Assembly: GCA_035629935.1 (NCBI GenBank)
Contig: DASQLQ010000054.1
Coordinates: 1 to 20,426 of the forward strand
Reading direction: 5' to 3'
DNA from: DASQLQ01 sp035629935
GTDB taxonomy: Bacteria; Actinomycetota; CADDZG01; WHSQ01
DNA: 20,426 bases
Shown here in pieces: positions 1 through 6,853 of the stretch. Position 1 is the first letter of the stretch. Each line of letters starts with the position of its first letter. The translations under genes and the position numbers were made by a program. Under the pieces are notes generated by a model. The model saw nothing but the letters and a program-made list of their open reading frames with translations, searched no databases and had not been told where the DNA came from.

Positions 1-24
1 GCCGATCCGTCCCGTGTAGTCCAT
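1..24 (-). CDS. Start of a downstream gene, possibly M24 (Xaa-Pro) peptidase, partial
   Basis: An ATG at 24..22 overlaps the aroQ stop by one base (TGATG) and opens a frame reading MDYTGRIG to the window edge. The overlap is the same kind of translational coupling seen along this operon, so a real gene probably starts here. In many Actinomycetota and Firmicutes aroQ is followed by an M24-family aminopeptidase (pepQ) and then efp; assigning this start to that peptidase rests only on that gene order. Eight residues are too few for identification by sequence. Confidence 0.5.
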
Positions 25-458
25 CAGCCTTGCACTAGACCCTTCAAGCCATGGAGCCCGGCGATGTAGGAACCCGCACCCAATCCGGCCACCACCGCCG
101 CAGCCGCTTCCGCCGTGACCGATCGCCTCCTCCACGGCTCGCGGGCATGGATGTTGGAGAGATGCACTTCGATCACGGGATACGGCACCGCGCGGATCGC
201 ATCGGCGATCGCCCGGCTCGTGTGCGAATAGGCAGCGGGGTTCACGAGTGCTCCTACAACTTTGTCTATCCCATCGTGAAGCAACTCGATGATCTCGCCC
301 TCGCGCGCTGTCTGGTGGATAGACACCTTCATGCCGAGTTGCTCCGCCTCTTTCAGGATCGCGGCGTTCACATCATCGAGGGACGATGACCCGTAGACGT
401 CGAGCTCCCGGGTACCCAACAGATTGAGATTCGGCCCATGGACCACGAGTACGTTCAC
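24..458 (-). CDS. aroQ: Type II 3-dehydroquinate dehydratase
   Basis: This 144-residue protein has the usual length of type II dehydroquinases, which convert 3-dehydroquinate to 3-dehydroshikimate in the cytosol. Visible active-site elements are HGPNLNLLG (residues 7-15), Arg17 and Tyr22 in the flexible lid, NPAAYSHTS (73-81) with the catalytic histidine, EVHLSN (97-102) and the arginines near 106-112. The lid-side segment reads QTAREG where many members have QSNxEG; this part varies in the family. The ATG overlaps the aroK-aroB stop by four bases (ATGA), so it is translationally coupled and belongs to the aroC-aroKB-aroQ run. Together with aroB, aroK, aroE and aroC in this window it supplies most of the shikimate pathway. 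Confidence 0.95.
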   Translation of the reverse strand: MNVLVVHGPNLNLLGTRELDVYGSSSLDDVNAAILKEAEQLGMKVSIHQTAREGEIIELLHDGIDKVVGALVNPAAYSHTSRAIADAIRAVPYPVIEVHLSNIHAREPWRRRSVTAEAAAAVVAGLGAGSYIAGLHGLKGLVQG

Positions 459-2038
459 GAAGCTCCTTCCTCGCCTACAAGCTCGACGACCTTCTCGAGC
501 ACCGCACGCGGGACTTGCACGTCGGCTTCCGGCTTACCCAGACCCATCAAGAGCACGAAGCGCACGCCGCCCCGATACTTCTTGTCATGCTTCCACGCCT
601 GCTCCAAGCGCTGTAGGTCCAACCGCGCCCCCGTCGGAAGGCCGGCGGATCGCAGGGTCGAACGATGGAGCGCCACGACATCATCATCTATCCGGCCCAG
701 CTCCCGCGCAGTTAGCGCGGCCGCCATCATGCCGATGGCCACGGCTTCGCCGTGCCTGATGCCCGTGAAACCGGCTGCGGCCTCGATCCCGTGAGCGAAT
801 GTATGCCCGTAGTTCAAAAAGGCCCGCTCGCCGTTTTCACGCTCGTCGCTCGACACGATCGAAGCCTTGATAGCGACGCAACGAGCAACGACATCCGTCA
901 TGACCTGAGGATCTCTTGCTTCGATATCGGAACGTCGCCGGACCGCCAGGTCCAGGATGTCGGGGTCGACGATGAAGCCGTACTTGATAACTTCGGCCAT
1001 CCCGCTGCTTATCTCCTCGGGGGGGCAGCTCGCTAGGAACGTCACATCACAGACGACGGCGCTGGGTTGATAGATCGTTCCCACCAGGTTCTTGGCCTGC
1101 TGGAGGTTGATGCCCGTCTTTCCTCCAATAGCCGCATCGACCTGGCCCAGCAACGTCGTAGGCACATGGACCAGTTGCATGCCGCGCGCGTACGTCGATC
1201 CGGCGAACCCTCCGACGTCAGAGACCACGCCCCCACCGAACGTGACGATGAGGTCGTGACGATGCGCATCTGCATCCTGAAGGCCTCGGTACAAGTCGGC
1301 AGTGGCCTCGAGCGTCTTGCCGTCTTCTCCTTCGGGGACCGTCAAGGTCCGCACGTCCAACCCTCGGCTGGCGAGCGCTCCGACGAGCGGGGTGCACATA
1401 TCCACGAGGTCGGGATGAGTCACCACGAAGGCCTTCTCGGCGTGCCCGTGGTCCGGGAGGAGATCGGCATCCCCCGCGATGCCGGCCCCCACGACCACTG
1501 TGTACGACCTCGACCCGAGGCCGACACGGACGCGGCGTGGTCCGGTTGCAGGGGTGGATCCGAGCGAGCCGACGATCTCGTCGACCACTCTGGCCGGGTC
1601 ACGGCCGTTCGTCTTGACCGCCAGATCCGCAACCGATTCGTATAACGGCCGTCGCTCGGCAAGAAGCGCTTCGGGATCCATTGACACAAGTAGGGGGCGA
1701 GACTCTACCGAGCCGACGCGGCGCATGACTTCTTCCGCAGTCACGTCCAGGTAGATCGTTTGGGTTTCCTCCAGCGCTTCTCTGATCGCCGGGTCGGTCA
1801 CCGCTCCGCCGCCGAGAGCTATCACCGCATCACCGCCCCGAAGTGACTCGAGAACCACCTCGCGCTCCATCTCACGGAAGCGCGGTTCTCCATCGGTAGA
1901 GAAGATCTCCGCTATCGGCCTACCGGCGCGCGCCTCGATGCCTGCGTCCGTATCGATAAACGTGCGCCCGAGCCTGGCTGCAAGGAGACGGCCCACGGTT
2001 GACTTCCCCGCAGCCATGAATCCGACGAGGACGATCAT
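455..2038 (-). CDS. aroKB: Fused shikimate kinase / 3-dehydroquinate synthase
   Basis: One 527-residue frame joins two enzymes normally encoded separately. Residues 1 to about 165 are shikimate kinase: Walker A GFMAAGKST (6-14), the DTD shikimate/Mg site (29-31), GGGAV (76-80), RPLL (114-117) and the lid arginines near 129. Residues from about 168 to the end are 3-dehydroquinate synthase: FGGGVVSDVGGFAG (267-280), DAAIGGKTGIN (301-311), and the probable metal ligands Glu349 (MAEVIKYG), His412 (NYGHTFAHG) and His429 (RHGEA). Both halves look intact, so the protein should phosphorylate shikimate and also make dehydroquinate from DAHP. The kinase-first order is the known AroKB fusion arrangement. 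The ATG overlaps the aroC stop by four bases and the stop overlaps aroQ likewise, indicating one operon. Confidence 0.95.
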   Translation of the reverse strand: MIVLVGFMAAGKSTVGRLLAARLGRTFIDTDAGIEARAGRPIAEIFSTDGEPRFREMEREVVLESLRGGDAVIALGGGAVTDPAIREALEETQTIYLDVTAEEVMRRVGSVESRPLLVSMDPEALLAERRPLYESVADLAVKTNGRDPARVVDEIVGSLGSTPATGPRRVRVGLGSRSYTVVVGAGIAGDADLLPDHGHAEKAFVVTHPDLVDMCTPLVGALASRGLDVRTLTVPEGEDGKTLEATADLYRGLQDADAHRHDLIVTFGGGVVSDVGGFAGSTYARGMQLVHVPTTLLGQVDAAIGGKTGINLQQAKNLVGTIYQPSAVVCDVTFLASCPPEEISSGMAEVIKYGFIVDPDILDLAVRRRSDIEARDPQVMTDVVARCVAIKASIVSSDERENGERAFLNYGHTFAHGIEAAAGFTGIRHGEAVAIGMMAAALTARELGRIDDDVVALHRSTLRSAGLPTGARLDLQRLEQAWKHDKKYRGGVRFVLLMGLGKPEADVQVPRAVLEKVVELVGEEGAS

Positions 2039-3192
2039 CGCCGGCGGGCGTCGACCCGTGCCCTGTACCGATCGACCGACGCCTTCAGATCGTCGAGGGT
2101 GTCGCCACCGAACATCTCGAGAACAGCGTCGGCGAGCACCAGCGCCACAACCGCTTCACAAACCACCCCCGCGGCAGGAACGGCGCACACGTCGGTTCGT
2201 TCTTGGAAAGCATCAGCTGGTTGACCCGAATCGAGATCAACGGTCCGGAGTCTTTTCTTGAGTGTGGACAACGGCTTCATGGCGGCACGCACGCGCAGCA
2301 AGCCGCCGATCGTCATGCCGCCCTCGGTCCCGCCCGCCCGCAACGTAGCGCGCTCGAGGCCCGGCTCGATCTCGTCGTGAGCCTCCGAGCCCCTCCGGCT
2401 CGCGAGCTCGAGGCCGTCTCCGATCTCTACCGCCTTGATGGCCGGTACAGCCATCAGTGCTCCACCCAGTCGTCCATCCAACTTTCTGTCCCAGTGGACG
2501 TGGGAGCCCAAACCGGGCATGAGGCCGTATGCGATCACCTCAACCACCCCACCGAGCGAGTCGCCGGCTTCCGCTGCGGCGTCGATCTCGGCCACCATCT
2601 CGCTCTCGGCCCCCGAGTCGAAGCACCGCACGGAGGACGCGTCGATCGCCTCGAGATCCCCGGGGCCCGGGAGGGCCGCGCCCGAGGCTACGTGGGCACT
2701 TCCGATCCTCACCACATGAGACAGGAGCGTGATCCCGACTTGTGCAAGAAGGACCTTCGCCACGGCCGCGATCGCGACCCGAGCGGCAGTCTCACGCGCA
2801 CTAGCCCGCTCGAGGATGTTGCGCGCATCGTCGAAGTCGTACTTGAGCATCCCGGGGAGGTCTGCGTGGCCGGGTCTCGGCCGGGTGAGTGGCCGCCCTC
2901 CCGGTTCTTCCTCTATGGGCATGACGTGCGCCCATTTCTCCCACTCGCTGTTCCTGATCACGACCGAAAGGGGGCTCCCCAACGTGCGACCGCCCCTGAC
3001 GCCGGACATGATCTCGAGAGCGTCCTTCTCGATCTTCATGCGGGGGCCGCGGCCATAGCCGTGACGGCGGCGAGTCAGCTCGTCGGCGATCGACTTCGTA
3101 TCGACGGGCAGGCCGGCCGGCAATCCTTCCAGGATCGCTACGAGGCCGGGCCCATGGGATTCACCGGCGGTGAGAAAACGCAAGTGGCTCAT
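2035..3192 (-). CDS. aroC: Chorismate synthase
   Basis: A 385-residue protein of standard length for chorismate synthase, the FMN-dependent enzyme that turns EPSP into chorismate, the last step of the common aromatic pathway. Family segments visible are TAGESHGPG (8-16), RRRHGYGRGPRMKIEKD near residue 42, the RASARETAARVA helix near 130, the RAxMKPLSTLKKRL stretch near 305 and DVCAVPAAGVV near 335. The ATG is preceded by GAGG eight bases upstream. It starts 48 bases after the PilP-like gene with no clear terminator between, so it is probably co-transcribed with pilMNO-pilP, and its stop overlaps aroKB by four bases. Confidence 0.97.
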   Translation of the reverse strand: MSHLRFLTAGESHGPGLVAILEGLPAGLPVDTKSIADELTRRRHGYGRGPRMKIEKDALEIMSGVRGGRTLGSPLSVVIRNSEWEKWAHVMPIEEEPGGRPLTRPRPGHADLPGMLKYDFDDARNILERASARETAARVAIAAVAKVLLAQVGITLLSHVVRIGSAHVASGAALPGPGDLEAIDASSVRCFDSGAESEMVAEIDAAAEAGDSLGGVVEVIAYGLMPGLGSHVHWDRKLDGRLGGALMAVPAIKAVEIGDGLELASRRGSEAHDEIEPGLERATLRAGGTEGGMTIGGLLRVRAAMKPLSTLKKRLRTVDLDSGQPADAFQERTDVCAVPAAGVVCEAVVALVLADAVLEMFGGDTLDDLKASVDRYRARVDARRR

Positions 3193-3240
3193 CTGTCAAT
3201 CCTCGCACCACGGCGGAGGGTCACCGCCCGCAATGGATCC

Positions 3241-3897
3241 CTACTTGAGGATCTCTTCGCCCTCGCACAAGGTGAACTCGTCGTCTCCGAACAGCATCGT
3301 TGCGCATTCGCCGGAGGCCGAGACCAACTGGAAGTTCTCGGCGAAGGTCTCGCCCTCGTCCACCGTGTACACCGTGCCGTCGACCTGTACCTGAGCTCGG
3401 CCGCCGCGAGGAAACACGTCCACAACCCGGACCCGATGACCTCCGATCGATTCTCCACCCCCTCCGTCACCACCCTGGGGAGTCGAGCCGTCGTCGTCGC
3501 CATCCGTGTCCGTGTCGCCGTCGTCGTCGGTGTCCGTGTCGGTGTCGTCGTCATCCGTGTCGCCGTCGTCGTCGGTGTCCGTGTCGGTGTCGGTGTCCCC
3601 GCCATCGTTCACATCGATCGCCGGCTCGAAGGGATCCTTCGCGGCGAACACGTCGAAGGACTCCAGCGGGCCGTCGTCCTCTTCGGTGGGTGTCGGTTCG
3701 GGCGTCTCCGCCGGTTCGACCACGGGTGGAGTGACCACCACCGCGCCCTCCTCGGGCGGGCCGGACCGCAGGAACAGGAACCAAACCAGGATCAGCACGA
3801 AGAGGCCGGCTCCGCCATACAGGAGGAGACGGCCGCGACTCGGGCCGGATGACTGACCGGCCACGGGGGTCTCGATGGTTTCGGGAGGGGTTGCCAT
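3241..3897 (-). CDS. PilP-like T4P alignment protein with Asp/Thr repeat linker
   Basis: The 218 residues show a short cytoplasmic N-terminus, one membrane segment (about 24-43), a Pro/Glu-rich stretch, the motif FAAKDPFEP (84-92), an Asp/Thr/Gly repeat linker (about 101-137), and a small C-terminal beta-type domain (153-218) with Cys198 and Cys211. The KDPF motif followed by a compact domain recalls the RDPF segment and HR domain of PilP/GspC, and the position after pilM-pilN-pilO is where pilP sits in classical T4P operons. I infer a PilP equivalent; the sequence is divergent and the linker is unusual. DTDDDG-type units resemble calcium-binding loops of thrombospondin type 3 or EF-hand proteins. 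The ATG follows AGGAGAGCTA, a good ribosome binding site, eight bases after pilO. Confidence 0.6.
   Translation of the reverse strand: MATPPETIETPVAGQSSGPSRGRLLLYGGAGLFVLILVWFLFLRSGPPEEGAVVVTPPVVEPAETPEPTPTEEDDGPLESFDVFAAKDPFEPAIDVNDGGDTDTDTDTDDDGDTDDDDTDTDTDDDGDTDTDGDDDGSTPQGGDGGGGESIGGHRVRVVDVFPRGGRAQVQVDGTVYTVDEGETFAENFQLVSASGECATMLFGDDEFTLCEGEEILK
3510..3591 (-). repeat. Tandem repeat with 45-bp period in the PilP-like gene
   Basis: A 37-base segment at 3510-3546 recurs identically at 3555-3591, an offset of 45 bases or 15 codons. It encodes the DTD/DDDG units of the linker. The surrounding region (about 3480-3600) is built from shorter GTC/GTGTCG-like steps. Because the period is a multiple of three, gain or loss of a copy changes linker length without breaking the frame. 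Confidence 0.85.
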
Positions 3898-3905
3898 TAG
3901 CTCTC

Positions 3906-4565
3906 CTAGGGTGTCTCGGCGGGGGCAGGTGACTCGGCGGGGGCAGCCGGGGTTGGGCTGACCGAGCCCACGGGCTCGGTTGGGGGGGGGACGTTTGCCT
4001 CCGGCTGTTCGCCGGCGGTGGGAGCGCTCGGAAGCTCGAAGAAGATCCGGGCCTGCAACGTGAGCCCTATTGCATCAGAACCCGCATCTTCCCTGCTCAT
4101 GTTGAGATTGTCGATCCGCGTTGCTCGGTCGAGCTCGTGAAGTCGCCGGATGAAGTCCTGGATCGAGAAATAACTGCCCTGGGCTCCGATGGCCATGCTG
4201 ACCTCGGCCAGCGGGGCCTGTTCCGGGGGCGTCTGAGGAAGTGTCGGAGTGATCTCGAGGAATGTGACACCAGATTCTGTTGCCGCGTCCTGGACGAGGA
4301 ATATGAAGTGGGGCACCTCGTGCTCCTGCGGAACCAGTTCTCTGATCCTCGCCAACTCCGCCTGCAACTCGGGGGCTCTTGCCTGGAGGTCCTTCAGACG
4401 GTTCAGCTCCGTCGTCAGCTGCAGCGCCAGGTTCTCCTCGTTCTCGATGTTGGTCCGAACCGTCGCCAGCTCGCCCTGCCGGGATCGGATGAAGAGGAAG
4501 AAGAACAGCAGACAAACGATGGCCGCTCCCACTATCGCGAGGATCATCCTCGAGCGTGCGTTCAT
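3906..4565 (-). CDS. pilO: Type IV pilus alignment-complex protein PilO
   Basis: A 219-residue single-pass protein: membrane segment at about 8-27, a coiled coil from about 32 to 75, then a small globular domain (about 80-170) containing the segment SYFSIQDFIRRLHELDRATRI typical of the PilO fold. A Pro/Ala/Glu-rich tail of about 45 residues follows, which classical PilO proteins lack. PilO pairs with PilN to link the PilM ring to the pilus platform. The ATG overlaps the pilN stop by four bases (ATGA). A run of nine C on the coding strand (window 3982-3990) lies in the tail-coding part. Confidence 0.88.
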   Translation of the reverse strand: MNARSRMILAIVGAAIVCLLFFFLFIRSRQGELATVRTNIENEENLALQLTTELNRLKDLQARAPELQAELARIRELVPQEHEVPHFIFLVQDAATESGVTFLEITPTLPQTPPEQAPLAEVSMAIGAQGSYFSIQDFIRRLHELDRATRIDNLNMSREDAGSDAIGLTLQARIFFELPSAPTAGEQPEANVPPPTEPVGSVSPTPAAPAESPAPAETP

Positions 4566-5290
4566 TCGTCTTCCTCTTCATCATCGGGGCCGAAGTCATC
4601 ATCGTCGTCACTGGTGTCACCACTGTCCTCGTCGTCGGCGTCCCCGAAGTTTCCATCCTGGAACCGACCGCTGACGGAATCCTCTCCGAGCTCGATCGTG
4701 TTGGAGAAGCCGAACGCGATCTGTCCCCCGAACTCTGCCTCGGAAGCTGCTCCCAGGTAGACGGCTAGGAACTCATCGACCGTTTCCTGTCGGATCAGCC
4801 AGTTCGCCACCGCGCGCATGCTGAGGGCGTTGCCTTCGAACAGGATGCGACCGAATGGCTCACGCGGGTCGATGTCGATCGGATTCGACTCGGTAGGCAC
4901 CGGGGCGGCTCCGGCCGTCGTTCCGGCGGACGCCGTAAGCGACCTCAACCACACATCGTCGGGGATCACCATGGCGATCTCCGTCATCAGTGCCGGCCAG
5001 TCCAGGTCGCCGGCCATCACAGTCTGTAGCGAGCTCTTCTTGTTCTGCACCTCGGACTCGAGGTCCGCGAACTGGGCGAGTTCGGCGATCTGCGTTTGCA
5101 GCTGCAGGTTCTGTGCCTGCCGTTCGGCAAGAACATTCTCGGCAGAATTGATCTTGAAACCGAGGACGACCCACCATCCGATGAGGATCAGCAGCACCAG
5201 AAGACCAGAGAGGACCACGATCACGAAGTTGCGACGCTCGCGACGTCGTTGTTCGTGGATCGCAGGCAGGAGGTCTACGCGGCGCATCAT
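4562..5290 (-). CDS. pilN: Type IV pilus assembly protein PilN
   Basis: The N-terminus MMRRVDLLPAIHEQRRRERR carries the short DLLP motif (residues 6-9), the counterpart of the INLLP peptide by which PilN docks into the groove of PilM. A membrane segment follows at about 22-45, then a coiled coil (about 46-75) and a ferredoxin-like PilN domain to about residue 205. The C-terminus ends in a strongly acidic Asp/Glu tail (about 212-242) that is not part of the usual PilN. The ATG overlaps the pilM stop by four bases, and pilO follows with the same overlap. The DLLP motif next to a PilM gene makes the assignment firm despite low overall conservation of the family. Confidence 0.9.
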   Translation of the reverse strand: MMRRVDLLPAIHEQRRRERRNFVIVVLSGLLVLLILIGWWVVLGFKINSAENVLAERQAQNLQLQTQIAELAQFADLESEVQNKKSSLQTVMAGDLDWPALMTEIAMVIPDDVWLRSLTASAGTTAGAAPVPTESNPIDIDPREPFGRILFEGNALSMRAVANWLIRQETVDEFLAVYLGAASEAEFGGQIAFGFSNTIELGEDSVSGRFQDGNFGDADDEDSGDTSDDDDDFGPDDEEEDE

Positions 5291-6351
5291 TTTTCCAGTG
5301 CTCCCATCGCCAGTCCCACCGCTGCGGCCGACACCGGCTCGACCTGACGGATCTGGTCCTCGGTGAGCCCCGACTTCGAGGTATTGATCTGAGCGAGTGG
5401 TGTGCCGAGAGTGACGGGGGTGCGCAACGTCTGCTCGAGCTTGCTGGTCAGCCCTGCGGTCAGAGATGCCCCGCCGGTCATGATGATCGAGGTCACCGGC
5501 TCGCTATCCTCTTGCGACAGGTAGTAATCGAGCGAACTGCGGATCTCTTCGACCAGGCTGTCCACCTGTCGCTTGAGCACCAACTTGGCAGGCTCGGGTC
5601 CGACCTCGCGACCCAGGTCGAGCTTCACGGCTTCGGCCTCGTCGGCGGTGACGTCGAGGGATTCAGCCAGCGCGCTCGTCGCATCATCTCCACCGACCAG
5701 CAGGATCCGAACGAACCGAGGCTCGCCGTTGACGTGGACGACCACGTTCGTGACCCCGCCGCCGACGTCGATGATCGCTTCGGAGCCCTCCATCCCGACC
5801 TCGCCGCGCGCCGAGCTGCTGACGGCGCGGGCTACAGCGAACGGGATCAGGTCGATCCCGGTTGCCTGTACCCCACCTGCAGCAACCGCTTCGACGAAAG
5901 ACTCGACTGTGTCGGTCGCCGCAGCAACGAGCAGCACGCGCATCATGTGTTCCTGGTTGTCGGTGGTGTAGTCGTCCATGACCATGAAGTCCAGCTCGGC
6001 CTCGTCGACCGGCATCGGGATGTAATCCGCCGCCTGGAACCGAAGGGACTGTCTGAACTCGCTCTCGTCGAGATAGGGGAAGTCGACCTGGCGCACGACC
6101 ACGCGCTGGTTCGCCAGCCCGATAACGGCCCGCTTGCTCTTGAGCTTCGTGCGTTTCCAGAGTTGGGCGATCGCCTCGGAGACGGGACCCGGGTCACGGA
6201 TCTCCCCATCTACGACCGCACCAGCAGGAAGAGCGATCTGGCCGAAGCGCTGGAGGTTGTACGCCTCCTTCGAGCCGCTGAGCTGAGCCACCCGAACCGC
6301 GGTCGCCCCGATGTCCAACCCGATGGCGACCCGGCCCATGACGGGGGGCAT
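5287..6351 (-). CDS. pilM: Type IV pilus assembly ATPase-like protein PilM
   Basis: A 354-residue protein of the PilM/FtsA actin-like fold. It opens with GRVAIGLDIGATAVRVAQL, the phosphate-1 type motif, contains DVGGGVTNVVVHVNGEP (phosphate-2 region, about 212-228) and MTGGASLTAGL (adenosine region, about 290-300), and ends with AVGLAMGA, all typical of PilM. It forms the cytoplasmic ring that binds the N-terminal peptide of PilN. The ATG overlaps the stop of the upstream HTH gene by one base (TGATG), so their translation is coupled; a second ATG four codons in is an alternative start. It is followed by pilN with a 4-base overlap. Confidence 0.95.
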   Translation of the reverse strand: MPPVMGRVAIGLDIGATAVRVAQLSGSKEAYNLQRFGQIALPAGAVVDGEIRDPGPVSEAIAQLWKRTKLKSKRAVIGLANQRVVVRQVDFPYLDESEFRQSLRFQAADYIPMPVDEAELDFMVMDDYTTDNQEHMMRVLLVAAATDTVESFVEAVAAGGVQATGIDLIPFAVARAVSSSARGEVGMEGSEAIIDVGGGVTNVVVHVNGEPRFVRILLVGGDDATSALAESLDVTADEAEAVKLDLGREVGPEPAKLVLKRQVDSLVEEIRSSLDYYLSQEDSEPVTSIIMTGGASLTAGLTSKLEQTLRTPVTLGTPLAQINTSKSGLTEDQIRQVEPVSAAAVGLAMGALEK

Positions 6352-6560
6352 CAGGCGTCCTCTCCTACATGGACCGCTCGATCGGTCAGGTACCTATCGA
6401 TGTCGGCCGAGCGGATGCGGTAGTTCTTGCCCACTCGGATCGCAGACAGTTGTCCCGACTTGATCAGGCGGTACACGGTCATGTTCGAGACGCGCATCAA
6501 CTGCGCCACCTCGCCCACGGTGAGGAGCGGCTCTGAGAAATCTCGTCCGTCCAAGCTCAT
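6351..6560 (-). CDS. Small excisionase/BldC-like helix-turn-helix DNA-binding protein
   Basis: A 69-residue protein that is almost entirely one MerR-superfamily winged HTH: LLTVGEVAQLMRVSNMTVYRLIKSG is the HTH, followed by a wing KNYRIRSADIDRYL. This architecture matches the excisionase/AlpA and BldC families of small DNA-binding proteins. Nothing in the window suggests a prophage or integrase, so excision is an unlikely role. Its stop overlaps pilM by one base and it heads the pilMNO-pilP-aro run, which suggests a local transcription regulator, possibly autoregulatory given the repeated sites in its promoter. A ribosome binding site AGAAGG lies six bases before the ATG. I cannot decide from sequence whether it is a true BldC orthologue. 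Confidence 0.85.
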   Translation of the reverse strand: MSLDGRDFSEPLLTVGEVAQLMRVSNMTVYRLIKSGQLSAIRVGKNYRIRSADIDRYLTDRAVHVGEDA

Positions 6561-6625
6561 AGCCCTTCTAACGGGCGCGTCCTACCGACGCGCACGCGCA
6601 CAGACCCCCGGCACAAGGGCACTTC

Positions 6626-6654
6626 ATTTAACAATCCTTTACAGGTCAATTCAA
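6626..6654 (-). promoter_or_regulatory. Candidate sigma-70 type promoter of the HTH-pilM-aro operon
   Basis: On the minus strand TTGAAT (6654..6649) is followed after 17 bases by TTAAAT (6631..6626), each matching 4 of 6 consensus bases, in a locally AT-rich stretch. Transcription would start near 6619, giving a leader of about 59 bases before the HTH-gene ATG at 6560. No better candidate was seen in the gap. Confidence 0.5.
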
Positions 6655-6702
6655 GCGTATTAATAGGCCACAGGAATTAACACCTTTAACAATCCTCACA
6701 GG
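6640..6702 (-). repeat. Three spaced direct repeats, candidate operator
   Basis: On the minus strand CCTGTG or CCTGTA occurs three times, with left ends at 6697, 6669 and 6640, spaced 28 and 29 bases apart. Each copy is followed within about 5-8 bases by TTAA. The outer two copies share a longer block, AGGATTGTTAAA (coordinates 6685-6696 and 6627-6638). The array lies over and just upstream of the candidate -35 box. Evenly spaced direct repeats ahead of an HTH gene suggest a regulator binding array, possibly for the HTH protein itself; this is inference. Confidence 0.45.
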
Positions 6703-6797
6703 CGATTGGCCCCTTTTGTCGCGATACGACCCTCCCCCAGTTCGGGCAAGCGAAGGATATGCCAGGAGCGCCCCCCGGACTCGCTTTTGTCCACTAA

Positions 6798-6827
6798 AGA
6801 GGCCCCCGGGGCTATCCGGGGGCCTCT
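6798..6827 (-). terminator. Rho-independent terminator of the minor-pilin operon
   Basis: A perfect 12-bp stem (6798-6809 with 6816-6827) closes a 6-base loop, 27 bases beyond the stop codon of the PilX-like gene. Reading on the minus strand the stem is followed by TTTAGT, a short T run. It separates the minor-pilin operon from the HTH-pilM operon, so the latter needs its own promoter. Confidence 0.85.
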
Positions 6828-6853
6828 AGGGCGCAAAACTCTTCGCGAACCGC

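Noticed and set aside
3480..3600. CRISPR-like or intergenic satellite array
   Set aside because: The repeats are in frame within a coding sequence, have no unique spacers, and encode a regular Asp/Thr linker.
2203..3852. 549-residue open frame on the plus strand
   Set aside because: It lies antisense to aroC and the PilP-like gene, has no recognisable domain, and its length is explained by the GC-biased third positions and the repeats of the real genes.
3961..3980. Perfect inverted repeat with 9-base arms inside pilO
   Set aside because: It lies in coding sequence and no T run follows on either strand, so a terminator is not supported; probably incidental to the Pro/Gly codons.
6351..6560. 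Prophage or integrative element marked by an excisionase
   Set aside because: No integrase, attachment repeats, phage genes or tRNA lie nearby, and the gene is coupled to pilM, so a regulator role is more likely.
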